Assembly (NCBI GenBank): GCA_900318835.1
Contig: ONLW01000003.1
Location: 1 to 64,000 of the forward strand
Direction of reading: 5' to 3'
DNA from: an uncultured Bacteroidales bacterium
GTDB lineage: Bacteria > Bacteroidota > Bacteroidia > Bacteroidales > P3
Length of the DNA: 64,000 bases
Under the pieces are notes generated by a model, which did no database searches, had not been told where the DNA came from, and saw nothing but the letters and a program-made list of their open reading frames with translations. This document shows positions 60,691 to 64,000 of this stretch, piece by piece (position 1 is the first letter of the stretch; each line of letters begins with the position of its first letter). A program made the position numbers and the translations under genes.

Positions 60691-61443
60691 TTAGAAAGTC
60701 CAGTTGAAGCCCAGTTTGAGCAGGGTGTTCTCCCAACGGAGGACGTCGGTGAACGAATTGAGCCCGGCGTAGAACATCTGGGTAGTGTGCTTCACAGGGT
60801 CAATACCGCTAACCTTCGGATCGTAGGTTTCGGTCTCCGAAATATAGCCCACCGACAGCAGGTCGAGCATCAACTCGGCACTGAGGTGCTCGGAGAACTC
60901 ATAGATGAGCGTGGGGCGAACACTCACACCCCAAGTTATATCGCTGCGATGGTCGTCGTAGGGTTCAACTTCGAGGTACTCGTTGGGATTGGGATAAGTA
61001 GTAGCGATGTAGCTCTCGGTATAACTGTTGGGACCCAGCATGCGTAAGGAGCCCTGAAGCATGAGGTTGAAGTGCATGTTACCGAAACGGAGGAATTCCC
61101 ATTTCACCTGCGGAGCCACAAACCAGCCCTCGCGCAGTAAGTGTTTCTTATGGTCGGTGACATTGATATTCATACCCACCGGAGTGTAGTAGTATACGTC
61201 ATTGGCTGCCAAAGTGTCGAAAGCGCAGTTTACATAGCCGCCCATCACACCCACATAAAGATTGGGCATCACCTTGTAACCCACTTGAAGAGCACCCACC
61301 ATGTAGGACGACGAAGTTTTGTCGGGAGTCATTGAGTTGCTGTTCTGCTGCCAATAATAGCCGCCCTGGAAGCCGACCATAAACTGTGCCTGCGACACCG
61401 TAGCAAATGCCACAGCAACAAATAGTAAAGCGATTTTCTTCAT
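60691..61443 (-). CDS. Outer-membrane beta-barrel protein
   Basis: 250 aa from MKKIALLFVAVAFATVSQAQ (signal peptide). Alternating amphipathic strands (FMVGFQGGYYWQQN, YKVMPNLYVGVMGGYV, WGVSVRPTLIYEFSEHLSAEL) and a terminal strand LLKLGFNWTF ending in Phe, as expected for BAM-assembled barrels. OmpA-like/OMP_b-brl type, about 8-10 strands. It shares the overall plan of the partial protein at 63570. First gene of a probable operon with the HerA-like and calycin-like genes. Confidence 0.82.
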   Translation of the reverse strand: MKKIALLFVAVAFATVSQAQFMVGFQGGYYWQQNSNSMTPDKTSSSYMVGALQVGYKVMPNLYVGVMGGYVNCAFDTLAANDVYYYTPVGMNINVTDHKKHLLREGWFVAPQVKWEFLRFGNMHFNLMLQGSLRMLGPNSYTESYIATTYPNPNEYLEVEPYDDHRSDITWGVSVRPTLIYEFSEHLSAELMLDLLSVGYISETETYDPKVSGIDPVKHTTQMFYAGLNSFTDVLRWENTLLKLGFNWTF

Positions 61444-61480
61444 ATATATATTCTCTTTTTTTGCAAACAATTTCAAGGTG

Positions 61481-61488
61481 CAAAGATA
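61481..61488 (-). promoter_or_regulatory. Promoter -7 element TATCTTTG for the outer-membrane protein/HerA-like operon
   Basis: CAAAGATA on the plus strand; CAAA at 61508-61511 is the -33 TTTG (19-base gap). Leader of about 30 bases to the ATG at 61443. Confidence 0.8.
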
Positions 61489-61559
61489 CAAAGAATATTT
61501 GAACTGGCAAAAAAAAATACAGAAAATAAAAAAAAGTTTGCCACTTCATTTTTATTTTG

Positions 61560-61567
61560 TATTTTTG
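61560..61567 (+). promoter_or_regulatory. Promoter -7 element TATTTTTG for the TM1266-type/hydG pair
   Basis: TATTTTTG with TTTG at 61537-61540 (19-base gap). ATG at 61608. Confidence 0.75.
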
Positions 61568-61607
61568 TCGCAATAAACCAACGTCTAATCCAAAAGCCTA
61601 ACACCTG

Positions 61608-61850
61608 ATGGAGAAGAGAATAGGAACAATAACCATACTCATTCGCAACCGCGAAGTGTCGCCTTCCGTCAACCAGATTCTTTCTGAGCATGCCGACATC
61701 ATATTGTGTCGGCAGGGTTTGCCATTCCACGACCGTCCCGTAGCAGTGATATCCCTGATTGTCGAGGGCACAAGCAACGCAATCAACGCCCTCACCGGCC
61801 CCCTTGGCCGCCTGCCGGGAGTGACAAGCAAAGCCGTACTGGCCTCCTAG
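61608..61850 (+). CDS. TM1266-type putative regulator of the [FeFe]-hydrogenase system
   Basis: 80 aa. MEKRIGTITILIRNREVSPS, SEHADIILCRQGLPFHDRP, VISLIVEGTSNAINALTGPL and GRLPGVTSKAVL match the small ACT/NikR-like fold of the TM1266 family, which co-occurs with HydE, HydF and HydG. Known role: putative regulator, ligand unknown. hydG follows after 69 bases, so the two are probably co-transcribed. It is the full length for the family. Confidence 0.9.
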   Translation: MEKRIGTITILIRNREVSPSVNQILSEHADIILCRQGLPFHDRPVAVISLIVEGTSNAINALTGPLGRLPGVTSKAVLAS

Positions 61851-61919
61851 GAAAACTTGGAGGGAAACAGGACTTCCCGAAGAATAAAGAAATATTAATC
61901 CATAAAACAATAAAACATC

Positions 61920-63350
61920 ATGAGAAACCAGAATTTCATCGACCGCGACAAGCTCTACGGCATGCTGGAAAACAACGCCCCCACCGAGAGCCAATTGAAC
62001 GATATCCTCAACAAAGCCCGCAAGTTGAAGGGCTTGAACCTCGAGGATGTAGCCAAACTCCTCAGCGTCGAGGACGAGGCTGGCATCCAGAAAATCCTCG
62101 ACACCGCCGAGTACTGCAAGGACGAGATCTACGGCCGCCGCCTAGTGCTCTTCGCCCCTATCTACACCGGCAACGCCTGCGTCAACAACTGCGTCTACTG
62201 CGGTTTCCGCAAAGACAACAAGGCACTGAAGCGCAAAGTGCTCACCCTCGACGAGATTGAGGCCGAGACCCTCCAGCTGCTGCGCATGGGCCACAAGCGC
62301 GCCCTGCTTATCTGTGGCGAAAGTCCCCGCAACGACGCCAACTATATGGTGGAAGCCATCCGCCGCACCTACGCTGCCAAAGACGAGAAGGGCAGCACCA
62401 TTCGCCGTATCAACGTTGAGCTGGCACCCATGAGCGTCGAAGACTATGCCAAGTTGAAAGCCGAAAAGATTGGTACATACGTATGCTTCCAAGAGACCTA
62501 CGACCCCATCGAGTACGCCAAGTTCCACCCCGCTGGCACCCCCAAGGCCGACTACCTCTGGCGTCTCACCTGCATGGACCGTGCCCAGGAAGGCGGCATC
62601 AACGACGTGGGCATCGGCGTGCTGTTCGGCCTGGTCGACTACCGTTTCGAGATTCTCGCCATGATGGAGCATGCCCGCCACCTCGAAGAAGATTACGGCT
62701 GCGGTCCTCACACTGTGAGCTTCCCCCGCATCGAGCCCGCCGAAGGCACTCCCTTCAGCCTGCCCGAGAACATCCCCCACCCCGTCTCCGACAAAGACTT
62801 CATGAAGATTATCGCCATCATCCGCATCGCCATGCCCTATACGGGTATCATTATTAGTACACGTGAGCGTCCCGAGATGCGCGACAAACTGGTCAAATAT
62901 GGTGTCAGCCAAATAAGTGCCGCCTCCGAGACCAATCCGGGCGGCTACGACGAAGGCAGCGACAACACCGCTGCCAAACCCTATGAGAAGACCGGCGACA
63001 CCGGTGCCCAGTTCACCCTCGGCGACCACCGCTCGCTCGACGAGGTCATCAGCATGATGATTGATGGCGGCTACATCCCCTCGTTCTGCACCGGCTGCTA
63101 CCGCAAAGGCCGCGTGGGTGCCGACTTCATGGACCTCGCCAAGCCCGGCCTCATCAAAGAGTACTGCAAACCCAACGCCATGTTCACATTTAGAGAATAC
63201 CTCGAAGACTATGCCAGCCCCGCCACCAAGGAAAAAGGCCTGCGTCTGCTCAAGGAACTGACCCAAACCTTCTCCAAAGAGGAGCTCAAGCGCCGCGTTG
63301 AGGGCAATCTCTGCAAAATCGGCGACGGCGAACGCGACCTCTACTTCTAA
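61920..63350 (+). CDS. hydG: [FeFe]-hydrogenase H-cluster radical SAM maturase HydG
   Basis: 476 aa. Radical SAM motif Cys87-x3-Cys91-x2-Cys94 (CVNNCVYCGFRKDN). HydG-specific segments: FAPIYTGNACVNNC, VCFQETYDPIEYAKFHPAG and SAASETNPGGY. C-terminal auxiliary-cluster motif CX2CX22C: Cys390, Cys393 and Cys416 (CTGCYRKGRVGADFMD...). HydG lyses tyrosine to give the CO and cyanide ligands of the H-cluster. HydE, HydF and the hydrogenase are not in the window, so they must lie elsewhere. It ends at a long hairpin. Confidence 0.97.
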   Translation: MRNQNFIDRDKLYGMLENNAPTESQLNDILNKARKLKGLNLEDVAKLLSVEDEAGIQKILDTAEYCKDEIYGRRLVLFAPIYTGNACVNNCVYCGFRKDNKALKRKVLTLDEIEAETLQLLRMGHKRALLICGESPRNDANYMVEAIRRTYAAKDEKGSTIRRINVELAPMSVEDYAKLKAEKIGTYVCFQETYDPIEYAKFHPAGTPKADYLWRLTCMDRAQEGGINDVGIGVLFGLVDYRFEILAMMEHARHLEEDYGCGPHTVSFPRIEPAEGTPFSLPENIPHPVSDKDFMKIIAIIRIAMPYTGIIISTRERPEMRDKLVKYGVSQISAASETNPGGYDEGSDNTAAKPYEKTGDTGAQFTLGDHRSLDEVISMMIDGGYIPSFCTGCYRKGRVGADFMDLAKPGLIKEYCKPNAMFTFREYLEDYASPATKEKGLRLLKELTQTFSKEELKRRVEGNLCKIGDGERDLYF

Positions 63351-63379
63351 ATCAATAAACACCACTATTTCAACACTTT

Positions 63380-63415
63380 AAGTTGGGACCCAGTATGTAT
63401 ACTGGGTCCCAACTT
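63380..63415 (+). terminator. Long perfect hairpin after hydG
   Basis: 17-bp perfect arms AAGTTGGGACCCAGTAT (63380-63396) and ATACTGGGTCCCAACTT (63399-63415), loop GT, followed by TGTTTATTTT. Likely terminator. Confidence 0.8.
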
Positions 63416-63493
63416 GTTTATTTTCAGCATCAACGGCAGAAAAAAAATTATGTTAAAATTTAAAAAAAATTTGGTCAGTATTAAAAAAGGGTG

Positions 63494-63501
63494 TATCTTT
63501 G
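63494..63501 (+). promoter_or_regulatory. Promoter -7 element TATCTTTG for the terminal outer-membrane protein gene
   Basis: TATCTTTG with TTTG at 63470-63473 (20-base gap). ATG at 63570, leader of about 60 A/T-rich bases. Confidence 0.8.
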
Positions 63502-63569
63502 CATCATAAAATTTAAGAAAATTTAATTTAAAACCAAATAACATATTGTTTAACAAAAACCCTAAAAAA

Positions 63570-64000
63570 ATGAAAAAAATTCTTTTAACCCTTGCTCTCG
63601 CAGCATTCGCAATGACCGCTAATGCTCAGTTGGTTATCGGTGGCAACATCAATGCTAATCACGACAACAGGCATACGAAAGACTATGCCAGCGGTACCAC
63701 CACCAACAGCTTCACCATCATGCCCAAAGTTGGCTACCAGTTGAACGAAAACATGCAGGTTGGTGCACAGTTCGGCTGGCAGTATGACTACACCAGAAAC
63801 TATACTGGCGATGCCGACACCTACACCTCCACCTCCCAAACCGGTACTTCCGGCCAGCCCACCATCTGGTTCAACCCCTACTTCCGCTACAATGTTGCCA
63901 ACTGGAAAAACTTCACCGTTTTTGCTGAGGCACAGCTGAGACTTGGTCTCCACCTCGAGAGCTCCAACTACACCAGCGCTACCTCCACCACTGTCAACAA
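63570..64000 (+). CDS. Outer-membrane beta-barrel protein, 3' end beyond the window
   Basis: The first 143 residues are visible, beginning MKKILLTLALAAFAMTANAQ (signal peptide). Strands such as FTIMPKVGYQLNENMQVGAQ and WFNPYFRYNVANWKNFTVFA show a small outer-membrane barrel of the same general type as the protein at 60691. Serine/threonine-rich loops are visible (TYTSTSQTGTSG). It has its own promoter, so it is separate from hydG. Function not determinable from the fragment. Confidence 0.8.
   Translation, partial: MKKILLTLALAAFAMTANAQLVIGGNINANHDNRHTKDYASGTTTNSFTIMPKVGYQLNENMQVGAQFGWQYDYTRNYTGDADTYTSTSQTGTSGQPTIWFNPYFRYNVANWKNFTVFAEAQLRLGLHLESSNYTSATSTTVN

Overview
The window looks like a chromosomal segment of an anaerobic member of the Bacteroidales (phylum Bacteroidota). 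Evidence: SprA, the outer-membrane translocon of the type IX secretion system (T9SS); two very large secreted proteins ending in type B and type A T9SS sorting domains; a TonB-dependent receptor followed by a DUF4249 lipoprotein; an M64 peptidase; and many promoters of the Bacteroidota form TAnnTTTG with an upstream TTTG. A hydG gene with a TM1266-type regulator points to [FeFe]-hydrogenase-based fermentation. There is no prophage, insertion sequence, CRISPR array or complete rRNA gene. A stable-RNA-like promoter points out of the left edge.

Layout. 1-800: leftward stable-RNA-type promoter, a palindromic repeat and a structured leader. 801-8924: 2707-aa T9SS cargo. 9050-13667 (minus): metK-pdxJ-GH20 hexosaminidase operon. 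13885-15035: an A+T-rich pair of unknown genes. 15022-16658 (minus): a lipoprotein and a radical SAM/SPASM enzyme matching the poorly characterised 'rSAM/lipoprotein' system. 16713-17768: DAHP synthase/chorismate mutase. 17834-18433 (minus): rpmA and rplU. 18693-24201 (minus): glnA-folK-TonB receptor-DUF4249. 24491-30190 (minus): 1899-aa T9SS cargo. 30864-34419: pepP, a four-helix-bundle gene, nucleoside kinase. 34443-50363 (minus): M64 peptidase, beta-helix lipoprotein, ruvA, then sprA-TPR-dedA-sufS-recN-aroK packed almost without gaps. 50646-54653: YrdC-type gene, small membrane protein, panC, two Cys-rich TonB-C proteins. 54894: tRNA-Gln(CUG). 55149-58682: two DUF3857/transglutaminase-like proteins. 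58720-61443 (minus): outer-membrane barrel, HerA-like ATPase, calycin-like protein. 61608-63350: TM1266-type regulator and hydG. 63570-end: a second outer-membrane barrel, cut by the window edge.

How it fits together: housekeeping biosynthesis (SAM, PLP, folate, pantothenate, aromatic amino acids, glutamine) is interleaved with envelope and secretion functions. SprA would export the two giant CTD proteins; the TonB-C proteins may energise receptors such as the one at 19756-22200.

The most unusual material is (i) the lipoprotein/radical-SAM cassette with an A+T-rich third gene overlapping its end, and (ii) a dense set of short tandem and palindromic repeats: five 11-bp-phased palindromes between genes, 9-, 8- and 7-bp degenerate tandem repeats at gene ends and inside flexible coding segments (HerA-like, FolK, RuvA, a lipoprotein signal peptide), and palindromic insertions carried in frame inside the GH20 and radical SAM genes. 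All family assignments come from reading translated sequence and motifs; no database search was run.
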